Below, in pieces: positions 26,823 through 35,945 of a stretch of 64,000 nt of DNA. The notes below the pieces were generated by a model. The model was given only the letters and a program-made list of their open reading frames with translations. It was not told where the DNA came from and did no database searches. The DNA lies in assembly GCA_022824185.1 (NCBI GenBank), contig JAJEAU010000022.1, positions 179,447 to 243,446 on the forward strand, given 5' to 3'. This DNA comes from Dehalococcoidia bacterium (GTDB taxonomy: Bacteria; Chloroflexota; Dehalococcoidia; Lucifugimonadales; Lucifugimonadaceae). Position 1 is the stretch's first letter. Each line of letters begins with the position of its first letter. Position numbers and translations under genes: made by a program.

Positions 26823-27784
26823 TGCAGGCAAAACTCAAAGTAAGCAGATTCGACCCTGAGACCATGGGACAGGGCCAACGCCGCTGGGACGAATTCGAAC
26901 TCGAAGTTCACCCCAGCGCAACCGTCCTCGACGCTCTCATACAGATCCGAGAAGAAGTGGATGGCACCCTGGCGCTCCGCTGCGCCTGCCGCGCCTCAAT
27001 CTGCGGATCGTGCGGTATGCGCGTCAACGGCGACGCCAAGCTCGTATGCAAAACCCGTATCGCAGACACCGTCCAAGAGGGCGAAACCGTCATCGTCGAA
27101 CCCATGGGAAACCAAGGGATCATCAAAGACCTCGTCGTATCACTTGACCCATTCTTCGACAAAGTCCGCCAAGTAGACCCATACCTCCAACCAGACTCCG
27201 AACCGGACCAGGGCGAATTCGTCGCCAGCAACGACTCGATGGTCAACCTGCTCACCGCCATGAACTGCATCATGTGCGGCGCATGTGTCTCCGACTGCAC
27301 AGTCCTAGAAGTCGACGATGCCTTCATCGGTCCCGCCGCCCTAGCCAAAGCATGGCGTTTCGTCGAAGATCCTCGCGACGACCAACGAGACGAACGCCTC
27401 AAAGAACTCAACGACGTCGAAGGTGGCATCTGGGACTGCACCCGATGCTTCAAGTGCGTCGAAGTCTGCCCCAAAGACGTCGCGCCAATGGACCGCATCA
27501 TGGAGATGCGCGACATGGCAATCGAAGCAGGCAATACCAACACCCCGGGCTATCGTCACACCGAATCCTTCAACAACTCCGTAAAGAAACACGGCCGCCT
27601 CGACGAAGCCAGACTCGCCGTCGAATCTGCTGGCTACACCAACGTCCCACGCTTGATCGACCTCGCAGAAATCGGCATCAGATCGACCCTCAAAGGCAAG
27701 ATGCCGCCGATCAAGCCTCACAAAGCTGACGAAAAAGAGAAAATCACCCGCATCTTCGATCGAGTAGAGAGCGAGCGCAAGTGA
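26822..27784 (+). CDS. sdhB: Succinate dehydrogenase/fumarate reductase iron-sulfur subunit
   Basis: A 320-residue Fe-S subunit. The 2Fe-2S site is CACRASICGSCGMRVNG with a later LVCKT. CIMCGACVSDCT and CTRCFKCVEVCPKD are the ligands for the two further clusters. It is longer than the usual 230-250 residues, with an extended C-terminus (to MPPIKPHKADEKEK) like that of subunits that work with a CCG-domain partner. The ATG at 26822 overlaps the sdhA stop. Confidence 0.92.
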   Translation: MQAKLKVSRFDPETMGQGQRRWDEFELEVHPSATVLDALIQIREEVDGTLALRCACRASICGSCGMRVNGDAKLVCKTRIADTVQEGETVIVEPMGNQGIIKDLVVSLDPFFDKVRQVDPYLQPDSEPDQGEFVASNDSMVNLLTAMNCIMCGACVSDCTVLEVDDAFIGPAALAKAWRFVEDPRDDQRDERLKELNDVEGGIWDCTRCFKCVEVCPKDVAPMDRIMEMRDMAIEAGNTNTPGYRHTESFNNSVKKHGRLDEARLAVESAGYTNVPRLIDLAEIGIRSTLKGKMPPIKPHKADEKEKITRIFDRVESERK

Positions 27785-28677
27785 TGAAATTCGCCTTTTA
27801 CCCAGGCTGCGTAGCCCGCGGGGCAGGACCCGAACTCTTCGACTCCGCCGTCGCTGTCATGGACCGCCTCGGCATCGAGTGGGTTGAACTCACCGGCGCA
27901 GCATGTACCGGCGCCGGCGTCCTCCAAGAAAAAGACCTGAAACTCGGCGACATCCTCAACATCCGGACCCTGGCCATGGCCGAACAACTCGGCCTCCCCG
28001 TCCTCACCATCTGCTCCACCTGCCAAGGCGTGATGTCCCAAGCAGACCGCCGCGTCCGCCGTGACGTAAATTACCTCGAAGAGATCAACGGCTACCTCGC
28101 CGAAGAAGGCCTCTCCTACAGCGCCAACACAACCGTGAAACACCTCCTCTGGGTTCTCGTCGAAGACATCGGCGTCGAAACCCTCCAAAAGACCTTCGTC
28201 AAAGAACTCTCCAATGTCAACCTAGCGCCCTTCTACGGCTGCTACATCGTCCGACCATCCGATGCCCTCGGCTTCGACGAACACCCCGAGCGCCAGACCT
28301 CCCTTGAGACCGTCATCGAAGCAGTCGGCGGCACGGTAGTCGATTTCCCCGGCAAGACCGCTTGCTGCGGATTCCCAATCCTCCTGATCAACCAGCGCAA
28401 CTCCCTACGCATGGTCGCAAACCACACCGGCACCGCCAGCGAACTCGGTGCCGACGCCATGGTCACGCCATGCCCCCTCTGCCACCTAAACCTCGACGGA
28501 TACCAGCCGAAAGCAAGACGACAGAACAACCGAGGCAAAGCCGATCTCCCCATCATCCATCTACCGCAACTCCTGGGCCTAGCCATGGGCATCGACAACA
28601 AGACCCTGGGCCTCGGCAAACACCTAGTCAACACCCGAGACATCGTCCGAAAAGTCGATTCCATTCCGGTAGGGTAG
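27784..28677 (+). CDS. CCG-domain subunit (HdrB/SdhE-like) of the succinate dehydrogenase cluster
   Basis: A 297-residue protein with two cysteine-rich CCG modules. The first shows FYPGCVARGAGPE, AACTGAGVL and ICSTCQGV; the second shows PFYGCYIVRPSD, ACCGFPIL and PCPLCHLNLDGYQ. Such modules bind 4Fe-4S or non-cubane clusters in heterodisulfide reductase HdrB and replace cytochrome b in type E succinate:quinone reductases. It follows sdhAB with a one-base overlap, and no sdhC/sdhD-type membrane genes exist nearby. It therefore probably links SdhAB to the membrane or to thiol carriers; this is inference from family knowledge. Confidence 0.85.
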   Translation: MKFAFYPGCVARGAGPELFDSAVAVMDRLGIEWVELTGAACTGAGVLQEKDLKLGDILNIRTLAMAEQLGLPVLTICSTCQGVMSQADRRVRRDVNYLEEINGYLAEEGLSYSANTTVKHLLWVLVEDIGVETLQKTFVKELSNVNLAPFYGCYIVRPSDALGFDEHPERQTSLETVIEAVGGTVVDFPGKTACCGFPILLINQRNSLRMVANHTGTASELGADAMVTPCPLCHLNLDGYQPKARRQNNRGKADLPIIHLPQLLGLAMGIDNKTLGLGKHLVNTRDIVRKVDSIPVG

Positions 28678-28696
28678 CAAGCTGATCGCCCCGTCA

Positions 28697-29185
28697 ATGT
28701 CGGCTGTTACTCACTTGCGGATCGACAAACCCGCCGCGTCTACCAATCGGCCGACCCTGTCGATCATCATCCTGTCGCTGACAATCTCGATAGTCGCGTT
28801 AGCCTGCAGCAGCGACCCGGAAGACATCCCTCCGACCCTCGACCCCGAGCCTCCGATCACCGAGTCTCAAGCCATCGATATCGCCAAGGCATCCCTCACC
28901 GAAGTCATGGACGACATCGAATTCGCCGGATACGACCAAATCCGCATCCGCACCGGCATAATGCGCCTCCGCCGCCTCCAAGAACTCACCAACTCCGACC
29001 TCTACACCCCCGATTCACCCCGAATGCAACGCCAAATCTGGGCCATCCAAATCGGCGGCAAATTCGAAACCGACCCAATCCCATACACAGTCCCCTTCGG
29101 CTACGGCATAGTAGGCATCGACGCAGTCAACGGCGACATCCACCTAAGAGCACGCTACGACCAGGAGATTTTGGTTGAGCCGTGA
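28697..29185 (+). CDS. Small lipoprotein of unknown function
   Basis: A 162-residue protein. An N-terminal basic stretch and a hydrophobic segment (LSIIILSLTISIVALAC) end in a good lipobox, followed by a Pro/Glu-rich linker. The mature part starts with an ITESQAIDIAKASLTEVM helix, as in PepSY-like or similar small folds, and has no catalytic motif that I recognise. It is the last gene of the long plus-strand run and is followed by repeat DNA. Confidence 0.6.
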   Translation: MSAVTHLRIDKPAASTNRPTLSIIILSLTISIVALACSSDPEDIPPTLDPEPPITESQAIDIAKASLTEVMDDIEFAGYDQIRIRTGIMRLRRLQELTNSDLYTPDSPRMQRQIWAIQIGGKFETDPIPYTVPFGYGIVGIDAVNGDIHLRARYDQEILVEP

Positions 29186-29399
29186 ACTTCACTTCGCCAC
29201 TCCTAAACGGTAGGGGCGGGTCTGTGACCTGCCCACCCTCTTCGTCGAAGCCGTAAGGGGGCGCGATGCCGAAGGCGAGCGTGGGATGCTGGTGGAGGGC
29301 CGAACCCCAATTCACCACCAACCCAAATCGCAAACCACCACGACAGGCCGCGCACAGTCATTCCCGCGAAAGCTGGGAACCAAGAGCAGACGTGGAAAC
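29186..29399. repeat. Repeat-rich spacer with two palindromic elements
   Basis: This 214-base gap lies between the plus-strand sdh run and the minus-strand restriction genes. It contains a palindrome GGGCGGGTCTGTGACCTGCCC-like at 29214-29234 and, at 29357-29382, GTCATTCCCGC...GCTGGGAACCA, a diverged member of the GTCATTCCGG...CCGGAATCCA family also seen at 55635 and 60264. No coding potential is evident. Confidence 0.55.
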
Positions 29400-30314
29400 T
29401 CAATCGTCACGTACTGAGTAAACCTCGTCAAGATGATCAAAGACCTTTGCAACGTTATAGAACCACTGTGACGCGCTACTGGGGCGGCTCGGATTTAGGT
29501 GTCTTTGCTTCGCAATTTCAGGATCCGCCTTCATTGTCCTCAAATGGTGGTTGAAATCAGCGTTTCGCTTGAAATCCTGATACCGATTCCCGCAAGCTTC
29601 AACCATGTCGTCGAACGTATCAGGGTAAAGCTCCAAAAGTTCATCGTCCGATATCGTCACTCTGGGAGCGTTGGGATCGGATGAGATGCCAATCGTGCCG
29701 CCGCCACCGGACGCTCGAGCGATTTCGATCCGCACACTGAGTGCAACGTTGAAATCTTCATCTTCATCTTCCGAGTTGGATGCAATACTCTGCAGATCTC
29801 GAAGCAGTTGATTTTGGCGTCGCGACGGGTCCACGGAAACACCGACCGCGTCGCCGATGAAGCCCACAGGTAACAGATATGTTCCCTCAATCGGTTCGTC
29901 GAACCAGCGTTGCAACAGCGTTGAAAGGTTCGTGACACTAGCCGTGCCAAATTGCGATATCTTTCGACGTAGATCCGGATGCAAGGGCCCCAAGTGCGTG
30001 ATTTCGTTGCGCACCCCAAACAACGTCTCCACGTTTTTCTTCACCGCCGACGGCGCGTCACACTCGTTCAGGGCCCGGTCCAACGAAATCGTCAAAGGAC
30101 TGTTGGTGAGGCTGGAACGCCTAATGTTGCCAGCAGAATCCCTCAAAAATATCGTGTCGATCTCGTCGTTATTACGACTCACGATACGAGCCTTGAGCAA
30201 CACCTCCCAGGCGTTGACAATCAGGACACAAAACGCCTCTTCTCGGTACTCGAACGCGGTTTTGTTGTAGAGTTCGACGGCGGCAAGCATTGCGGCCTTC
30301 GAAGATCGTGCCAT
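29400..30314 (-). CDS. DUF3644-like protein beside a restriction enzyme
   Basis: A 304-residue protein. Its N-terminal region (KAAMLAAVELYNKTAFEYRE, FCVLIVNAWEVLLKARI) matches the DUF3644 pattern, and FGVRNEITHLG follows. DUF3644 proteins are often found near restriction or other defence genes, and this one lies immediately downstream of a type IIG enzyme on the same strand. The C-terminal part has an 'SRPSSASQWFYNVAKVF' segment that may be a DNA-binding helix. I chose the ATG at 30314 (a TTG at 30344 is possible). The gene is A/T-richer than the metabolic genes. Confidence 0.7.
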   Translation of the reverse strand: MARSSKAAMLAAVELYNKTAFEYREEAFCVLIVNAWEVLLKARIVSRNNDEIDTIFLRDSAGNIRRSSLTNSPLTISLDRALNECDAPSAVKKNVETLFGVRNEITHLGPLHPDLRRKISQFGTASVTNLSTLLQRWFDEPIEGTYLLPVGFIGDAVGVSVDPSRRQNQLLRDLQSIASNSEDEDEDFNVALSVRIEIARASGGGGTIGISSDPNAPRVTISDDELLELYPDTFDDMVEACGNRYQDFKRNADFNHHLRTMKADPEIAKQRHLNPSRPSSASQWFYNVAKVFDHLDEVYSVRDD

Positions 30315-30382
30315 TTTTAACGATATAGAGTCGCTTTCCAACACCGCGATTTACTCATTGAATTGATTGCCTACCGATAAAC

Positions 30383-33300
30383 CTACACCGAAACCACAAC
30401 CTCCGTATCCCCCGCCGCCAACGCATTCATATACGAAATAATCATCTCACTCGTCCGATAGCGCCCAAATTCCCGTTCATCCTCTCGCCGAACGATCGGG
30501 AATGTGGTCAAGATGTACTCGGCATCATCATTCGAAATCCCGTAAAGATGAAAATACAACGCATCTAGCCGAGCGCGCAAGTGCCGACGCTCTTCCGGAT
30601 CCCACTTGAACGGATCACCGTTGTACCCAAGATCACGCGCAAAAGATTCCATGTCGTGCGAAGTGTATGTAAGACGTAGCACGTGGTCTTGGACTATCTC
30701 GCGGGCGGGTTTACTTCCGAACCGAATGTTGTAGTCTTCAGGAGCGATAACGGGTAGTTGCTCCAATATGTACAAATTCAAATGAGTGCCTTGGATTTTC
30801 TGTCGGGCGACGAAATCGAAAACAATCGCATTCAAGTTTGCTACGAGCAACCTAACATCAGCGACGGGGTTCGATCCATCGTCTAGCTCATCTCCGATAT
30901 TAAGAATTGGGATGCTGTTACCGAAGCCTGCCCAAGGTACTATAGCGACGATCACGCTTCTTGCGTCGGTTGTACGGGCGATATCGCGGAACCCTATCGC
31001 GTAACTGTCACGAGTGATTGTTTGTTCAACCCGATGATTCGGGACCCAGTACTGGGATATGGGCATGAAATCTGGGTCTTGATGCTGTGCTTCAGTGACA
31101 GGTTCGCTCAGGTACGGATTGTGCGGGTTATCCGGATTTACCGTTACGGAATTGGCGCGATGATCGAATTGGTTGATCATGCGCCCCTGATAGAGCGGCA
31201 AATATAGTTCTTGACCTCGTCGCCAACGATTGCCTTGAATCGGGTAGAAGTTATCGTTCTTGAGTTCATCGGCCGTTCGGAACAAGCCCGAATCATTCGT
31301 CATATCGATCATGCGAACGTAATTCACGGGCCAAGTGCGAACCTCTTCCTGCCCCGAACGATCAACCAACACAGGATGACGCTCATAAATACCACGAGTA
31401 ATCTCAGCATCCCGCCGGGTTCTGAACACTGGTGCAGTGCCCGTATTAGGATTCACCCGTGCAAAGTCTGAGGACGTCAGCGAAAAACAACGATCTGCGT
31501 CGTTGATCTCAGAGACATCGTGCAAGAAAAACGCACAACGCGTTTGTCCTAATCGACGCTCAGAACCCCCGAAAATCAACGCACAGAACTTGAAACGCGA
31601 ATCGACATCCGGGAAAAAGTGCGACAATCCCATGTCCGGCCGCCGATTTTCAAAATCAAATAGACCATAAATTCGCCCACCGGTAGATACTTCCTTGAAA
31701 AAATCCGCCGCATTTCTGTCGGCATAGATGCCTGATGGTGTGAGCAAACCAACGAAACCATCCGGTTTGACGAGAGCTTTGGCGCGCTCCACGAAGAGTG
31801 AATAAAGATTGATGTCTCCACGTCCAAGCAACGGATAATCGCCAGAACTTCGGATCATTTGACTTTGTTGGTCCGCATGATCCTTGGCGCGCTCAAATTC
31901 GTCGGCAAGACCGCTGTCTCTTTGCCGGAGATCGCCGATCGCCCTCCGACGCGCCGCTGCGGTCGGTTGCAACGCGATGTGCTCAGCACGTGTGGCGAAC
32001 CACTCAATTTCCTGCAGTTTGATCCGATCCCACGGCGGATTACCAATGATCGCATCGAAACCGCCCGAAGGATTTATGTCTTGCCAATGCTCCCACACGC
32101 CAGGGAATGCGACTTCCCAATGCAGAAATTCCTCTTCATCAGCGGTACCCTTAGCGGTTTGCCAACGATCAATGAAGTCGGACCAAGTTTTCGAATTCGC
32201 GACTCGCTCATCGGAAGCAAAATCATCCGGCCCTTTGCCGAGAAGTTTGTAAGAGTCACTGGAAAAATCGACCAGCGTCTGTCGGATCGGTTCTTCAATC
32301 GCGCTTCTTTCTTTAACCTTCATCCCCGCCGTCATCCACTTGACGCCACAGATGAAATCGAGCACGGAGCGCAGATCCGACGTCGTCTTCTCAACCCCTT
32401 CAAATAGCGATGCCGACTCTTCCACTTCCGATATGTCAGCATCCGATTTCGCCTCGATCTGCATCATCCCTTTAGTTGCCGACTGTGCACTCTGCACTGC
32501 GCTACTCGCATATACCCCACCTAATCGCTGCAACTCGGCAATCATATCCGTAACTCGCAGACCAACCAAGGAATCGCCGCACCGCAGATGGTGATCGAGA
32601 AACGACAACGGCGCACCAACGGTGAAGCTGTGCAACCACAACGACACCTTCGCAAGCTCCACCGTCAGTGAGTTCTTGTCGACGCCGTAGATGCACTGTT
32701 TCAGCACCATGCGACGGATGATCGCTTGGTCCGTTAGCTGACTGTCGACTACCCTCCAACCGTTTTCATCTGCGCGCGCTTTTATTTCGGATCGGATTTT
32801 CTCGACGCGTCCGACCAATGGCGAGACGTATTCATCGTCACCGTCAAGCCACTCCGGCACCGCAGGCAGGTACTCGACCAACTCCGCGATATAGTCCGAC
32901 AGGAAGTCGACGGCCGTCACTAGGAAATGTCCGCTACCCATCGCCGGGTCAAGAACCTTCAGATCCAACACCGCTTCCGCAGGATCAAGTTTCTCCAACT
33001 CAGTCCGCCGCACCAGCTTCGACCGCTTATCACTTGCCAATTCTTTAGCACGCTTTTCGAACGCTTCAAGGCGCTCCTCGACCAGTGGTTTCAGAGTGTG
33101 GTCGACGATCAGGTCGACGAGTTCTTGCGGCGTGAAAAAACTCCCGCTGTCTTTTCGGGCATACGGATTCGGCCGAATCGCGATCTCGCCGTTTGCGTCC
33201 TTCGCCGGTTGATGCTCCAGAAGCCGCTCGTATATCGACCCAAGTTGCTGCACCGACATGTCTCGGTAGTTGATGAAACGCGGCAACCCGTCATCGCCGT

Positions 33301-34453
33301 TGGTGTGACTCAGCGTGTAGATTATCGGCGCGATGGCCGCGTCGTCGAGACGCACTCGGCTCAACAAAGGTGCCGCACCGTCTGAAAACAGTCCACCGTT
33401 GTAAGGCGGCAAACCGATCGATGCGTCGCCGTGATCGATCATCCGGAATAGAGTCGCAAGGTTGTCGTAGTACTTCGTCGCGTTGGATGAAAAAGTGACA
33501 CCATTCACTATCCCCTCTCTGATGTCATCGCGAAGCAGTTCCCGCATGCTGTACGTGTCATACCGACGGTCACCAATCGGCAACAACTCCCGATCCTCCG
33601 CATACAACACGAACAAAATCCGATAGAGCAAGATCAGTGCGGCTCTATGGACCTCGTCAAGATCTTCACTCGATGCTTTGGCCAGCGTCTTAACCAGCGA
33701 CGGGAATACTCTGTTGAAAACGACGCCTGACAAGTCTTGTGCAACCTGCTCTTCGTAACGCCTACCCTCTTGTAGCGCGGTTTCCAGAAACGTCGCCGTA
33801 GCACCATCTTGAGGAACAAAGCTGTTGCGATTGAAAAGCAGATAGAACCTGCGGAGTTTGTCGTCGTTCTCCAGAATGTTTTCAAGCTTCGTTTCGTAAT
33901 ACGCGGTGGCGCGCGGGCGGGTCCGATGATCGTAGAGCCGCCAAACTCGACCGTTGGTTAAAATCCCCCACCGCATCTTGCCGTCAGAATCAATGTCCGC
34001 GCTCGTCAGATATCGCAATATCTGACCATGAGGAGTTCGCCCTCGGACTCCGCCTTCGCTACGATCGCCTACATCCAACTCCACATCCAACCGCTTGCTC
34101 TCTTGAACAACGGTCGCGTATCTGAACCGCCGTGCAGTGTCAGACTCTCCAGCCGCTTGATTCTTGGAACTCTCATCCGCAAAAAGCAGATTGTCAGGTA
34201 TGTCTTCACCGCCCGATCCTGATTGCTGCGGAAGGTAGTCACGCCAACCCAAAACCTCCAACACCGGACGGATCAACTCCTGCTCCGTCTCCGCTTCATT
34301 AGGCTGATCGAAAAAACCGATGTTTTTGAACTTGCCAGAAACAGCATCTCGCAAAGCATCCAGCACCCCCTCATCGTCAACAGAGGCGTCCCACTCCGCG
34401 GTCTCCTTGATGCCGTCGGACAGAAAATATCGAGTGAAAAGTTGCCCAGCCAT
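30383..34453 (-). CDS. Type IIG restriction-modification enzyme (Eco57I-like, nuclease fused to N6-adenine methylase)
   Basis: A 1356-residue single-chain enzyme. The N-terminal domain has ETEQELIRPVLEVLGW, PD at 86-87 and ESK at 118-120, a PD-(D/E)xK nuclease arrangement, then HGQILRYLTSADI. The methylase core has DSGSFFTPQELVDLIVDHTL, motif I DPAMGSGHFLV near residue 500 and motif IV IGNPPWDR near 803. The C-terminal part (TDARSVIVAIVPWAGFGNS, QIQGT-like strands) is probably the target recognition domain. The enzyme would methylate adenine at its site and cut unmodified DNA. ATG at 34453 preferred over TTG at 34459. Confidence 0.85.
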   Translation of the reverse strand: MAGQLFTRYFLSDGIKETAEWDASVDDEGVLDALRDAVSGKFKNIGFFDQPNEAETEQELIRPVLEVLGWRDYLPQQSGSGGEDIPDNLLFADESSKNQAAGESDTARRFRYATVVQESKRLDVELDVGDRSEGGVRGRTPHGQILRYLTSADIDSDGKMRWGILTNGRVWRLYDHRTRPRATAYYETKLENILENDDKLRRFYLLFNRNSFVPQDGATATFLETALQEGRRYEEQVAQDLSGVVFNRVFPSLVKTLAKASSEDLDEVHRAALILLYRILFVLYAEDRELLPIGDRRYDTYSMRELLRDDIREGIVNGVTFSSNATKYYDNLATLFRMIDHGDASIGLPPYNGGLFSDGAAPLLSRVRLDDAAIAPIIYTLSHTNGDDGLPRFINYRDMSVQQLGSIYERLLEHQPAKDANGEIAIRPNPYARKDSGSFFTPQELVDLIVDHTLKPLVEERLEAFEKRAKELASDKRSKLVRRTELEKLDPAEAVLDLKVLDPAMGSGHFLVTAVDFLSDYIAELVEYLPAVPEWLDGDDEYVSPLVGRVEKIRSEIKARADENGWRVVDSQLTDQAIIRRMVLKQCIYGVDKNSLTVELAKVSLWLHSFTVGAPLSFLDHHLRCGDSLVGLRVTDMIAELQRLGGVYASSAVQSAQSATKGMMQIEAKSDADISEVEESASLFEGVEKTTSDLRSVLDFICGVKWMTAGMKVKERSAIEEPIRQTLVDFSSDSYKLLGKGPDDFASDERVANSKTWSDFIDRWQTAKGTADEEEFLHWEVAFPGVWEHWQDINPSGGFDAIIGNPPWDRIKLQEIEWFATRAEHIALQPTAAARRRAIGDLRQRDSGLADEFERAKDHADQQSQMIRSSGDYPLLGRGDINLYSLFVERAKALVKPDGFVGLLTPSGIYADRNAADFFKEVSTGGRIYGLFDFENRRPDMGLSHFFPDVDSRFKFCALIFGGSERRLGQTRCAFFLHDVSEINDADRCFSLTSSDFARVNPNTGTAPVFRTRRDAEITRGIYERHPVLVDRSGQEEVRTWPVNYVRMIDMTNDSGLFRTADELKNDNFYPIQGNRWRRGQELYLPLYQGRMINQFDHRANSVTVNPDNPHNPYLSEPVTEAQHQDPDFMPISQYWVPNHRVEQTITRDSYAIGFRDIARTTDARSVIVAIVPWAGFGNSIPILNIGDELDDGSNPVADVRLLVANLNAIVFDFVARQKIQGTHLNLYILEQLPVIAPEDYNIRFGSKPAREIVQDHVLRLTYTSHDMESFARDLGYNGDPFKWDPEERRHLRARLDALYFHLYGISNDDAEYILTTFPIVRREDEREFGRYRTSEMIISYMNALAAGDTEVVVSV

Positions 34454-34459
34454 GATCAA

Positions 34460-35296
34460 CTAAAGAATACCGTGCACCCTCAACCCCCCAACCCCACTCA
34501 ACCTCCCCAGCTCCCCCGCAACTCCACCAGCTTCCGGACCTGCCAGATACTCATCCGCTGCCTCGATGACCATCGGGTGCGCATCGCCCACCGCGTAGCC
34601 CCGACCGGCCCAGCGGATCATCTCCAAATCACCCAACCCGTCACCGAACGCGATGTAATCAGACGGCTCAAGCTCGTACCTCTCAGCCAGCCACCTTAAT
34701 GCCCGAACCTTCCCCGCCCGGGGCGAACCTACCTCGCAAAAGTGCGGCAACGAATGCGTTATCTCTGCCGACGATCCCAGCAACCTTGTGACATCGTCGA
34801 CATGCTCCCCCATCTCCCGCGGCGAGCATATCCCTAACACCACCGTGGGTTCGCGTTCTGCCAGCGGGAAAAGATCATCGACCTGCACCAACGTCGCACT
34901 GTTCCGCTGCGCATAGTCGAAATCCTCCTCGTTCTGATGCGAAACAAAAACGTCATCATCCACGTACACCCGGATGTCCAACCCTCGACCCTTGAAAAAC
35001 TCGATGGCCGCAAACGCCGTCGACTCATCTAGCCGTTTATGCCTCAACAGCGTATTCGTCTCCGCATCCACCGCCATCGCTCCCTGATAGCAAATCATCG
35101 TCGCGTTGGCACCAATCTCACGATGAACCTTCCAAGCCGACCGCCGCATCCGACCCGTCGACAAAGAGAACGGTATACCCCTGCGAGTGATCTCACCCAC
35201 CGCCGCCTTCAACTGGTCTGACACGCGGTCATTGACCCTCGTCAAAAGCGTCCCATCAATATCGGATACGATTGCCGAGAACGGCCCCTCGCTCAT
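34460..35296 (-). CDS. HAD-superfamily hydrolase, Cof type
   Basis: A 278-residue phosphatase of the HAD IIB (Cof) group. Motif I is IVSDIDGTLLTRVND, motif II FSLSTGRM, motif III lysine within SPRAGKVRALRWLA and motif IV FGDGLGDLEMIRWAG. The large cap lies between motifs II and III. Such enzymes dephosphorylate sugar phosphates or flavin intermediates; the substrate is unknown, though a role in the riboflavin pathway (ribosylaminopyrimidinedione phosphate) would fit the rib genes in the window. ATG at 35296 follows GGAAAGG. Confidence 0.85.
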   Translation of the reverse strand: MSEGPFSAIVSDIDGTLLTRVNDRVSDQLKAAVGEITRRGIPFSLSTGRMRRSAWKVHREIGANATMICYQGAMAVDAETNTLLRHKRLDESTAFAAIEFFKGRGLDIRVYVDDDVFVSHQNEEDFDYAQRNSATLVQVDDLFPLAEREPTVVLGICSPREMGEHVDDVTRLLGSSAEITHSLPHFCEVGSPRAGKVRALRWLAERYELEPSDYIAFGDGLGDLEMIRWAGRGYAVGDAHPMVIEAADEYLAGPEAGGVAGELGRLSGVGGLRVHGIL

Positions 35297-35320
35297 ATCC
35301 AACAACCTTTCCGAGCTCTA

Positions 35321-35416
35321 GTGTTCAACAAAATCAGTCCCCGCATTTTCATCTGGGCTATCTTCATCGCCATCGCCACGTACATCTTCATCGAGGCGCT
35401 CAGGCAAGATTCCTAA
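35321..35416 (+). CDS. Possible 31-residue single-pass membrane peptide
   Basis: A GTG-started frame encodes 31 residues with a basic N-terminus (MFNKISPR) and one hydrophobic helix (IFIWAIFIAIATYIFIEAL). Codons are those favoured in this genome (ATC, GCC). It lies antisense in the gap between the HAD and folK genes and its stop overlaps the folK end by 17 bases. No clear Shine-Dalgarno sequence is seen, so it may be chance. Confidence 0.3.
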   Translation: MFNKISPRIFIWAIFIAIATYIFIEALRQDS

Positions 35417-35945
35417 CGTTCGGAACCGCCGGCACCTCCGCAATCTCACCGATCCTCCGCACGCCCTGATCCGCCAACCCTTCGGCAATCTCAGCAACCG
35501 TCTTGGTAGTTCCCGGTACCACCAACTCCGGTGTAATCTCCGCCAACGGCATCATCACAAACGCCCGTTCACACATCCTCGGATGCGGCAACCTCAGTTC
35601 GTGGTCCTCGACGACGACATCGCCATAAACCAACACATCAAGGTCCAATGTCCGAGATTCGTTTCGTCGGTACCGGACGCGCCCATTCGCCAACTCGATC
35701 CTCAACAGCTCTTCAAGCAGTTCACTCGGACCTAACAGAGTCCGCAGTCCCACAACCATATTCAGATACATCGGCTGTTCATCGTCCTCAACTCCAAACG
35801 GTTCAGTCTCGTAAACCGAAGACAACGCTATTGAACCACCCAGTTGTTTAACCGCCTTGACTGCATCACGAAGATGCCCGATTCGATCCCCAAGGTTGCT
35901 CCCGACCCCGATGTAAGCCAAGGTTCCCGCGCCGTTACTCCCCAT
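35400..35945 (-). CDS. folK: 2-amino-4-hydroxy-6-hydroxymethyldihydropteridine pyrophosphokinase
   Basis: A 181-residue HPPK that transfers pyrophosphate from ATP to the pterin in folate synthesis. Motifs: AYIGVGSNLGDRIGHLRDAV, SSVYETEPFGV, YLNMVVGLRT, RRNESRTLDLDVLVYGD (metal-binding DLD) and LPHPRMCERAFVMMPLAEI. The ATG at 35945 overlaps the folP stop (ATGA), so the two pathway enzymes are coupled. A TTG one codon upstream is less likely. Confidence 0.94.
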   Translation of the reverse strand: MGSNGAGTLAYIGVGSNLGDRIGHLRDAVKAVKQLGGSIALSSVYETEPFGVEDDEQPMYLNMVVGLRTLLGPSELLEELLRIELANGRVRYRRNESRTLDLDVLVYGDVVVEDHELRLPHPRMCERAFVMMPLAEITPELVVPGTTKTVAEIAEGLADQGVRRIGEIAEVPAVPNVRNLA

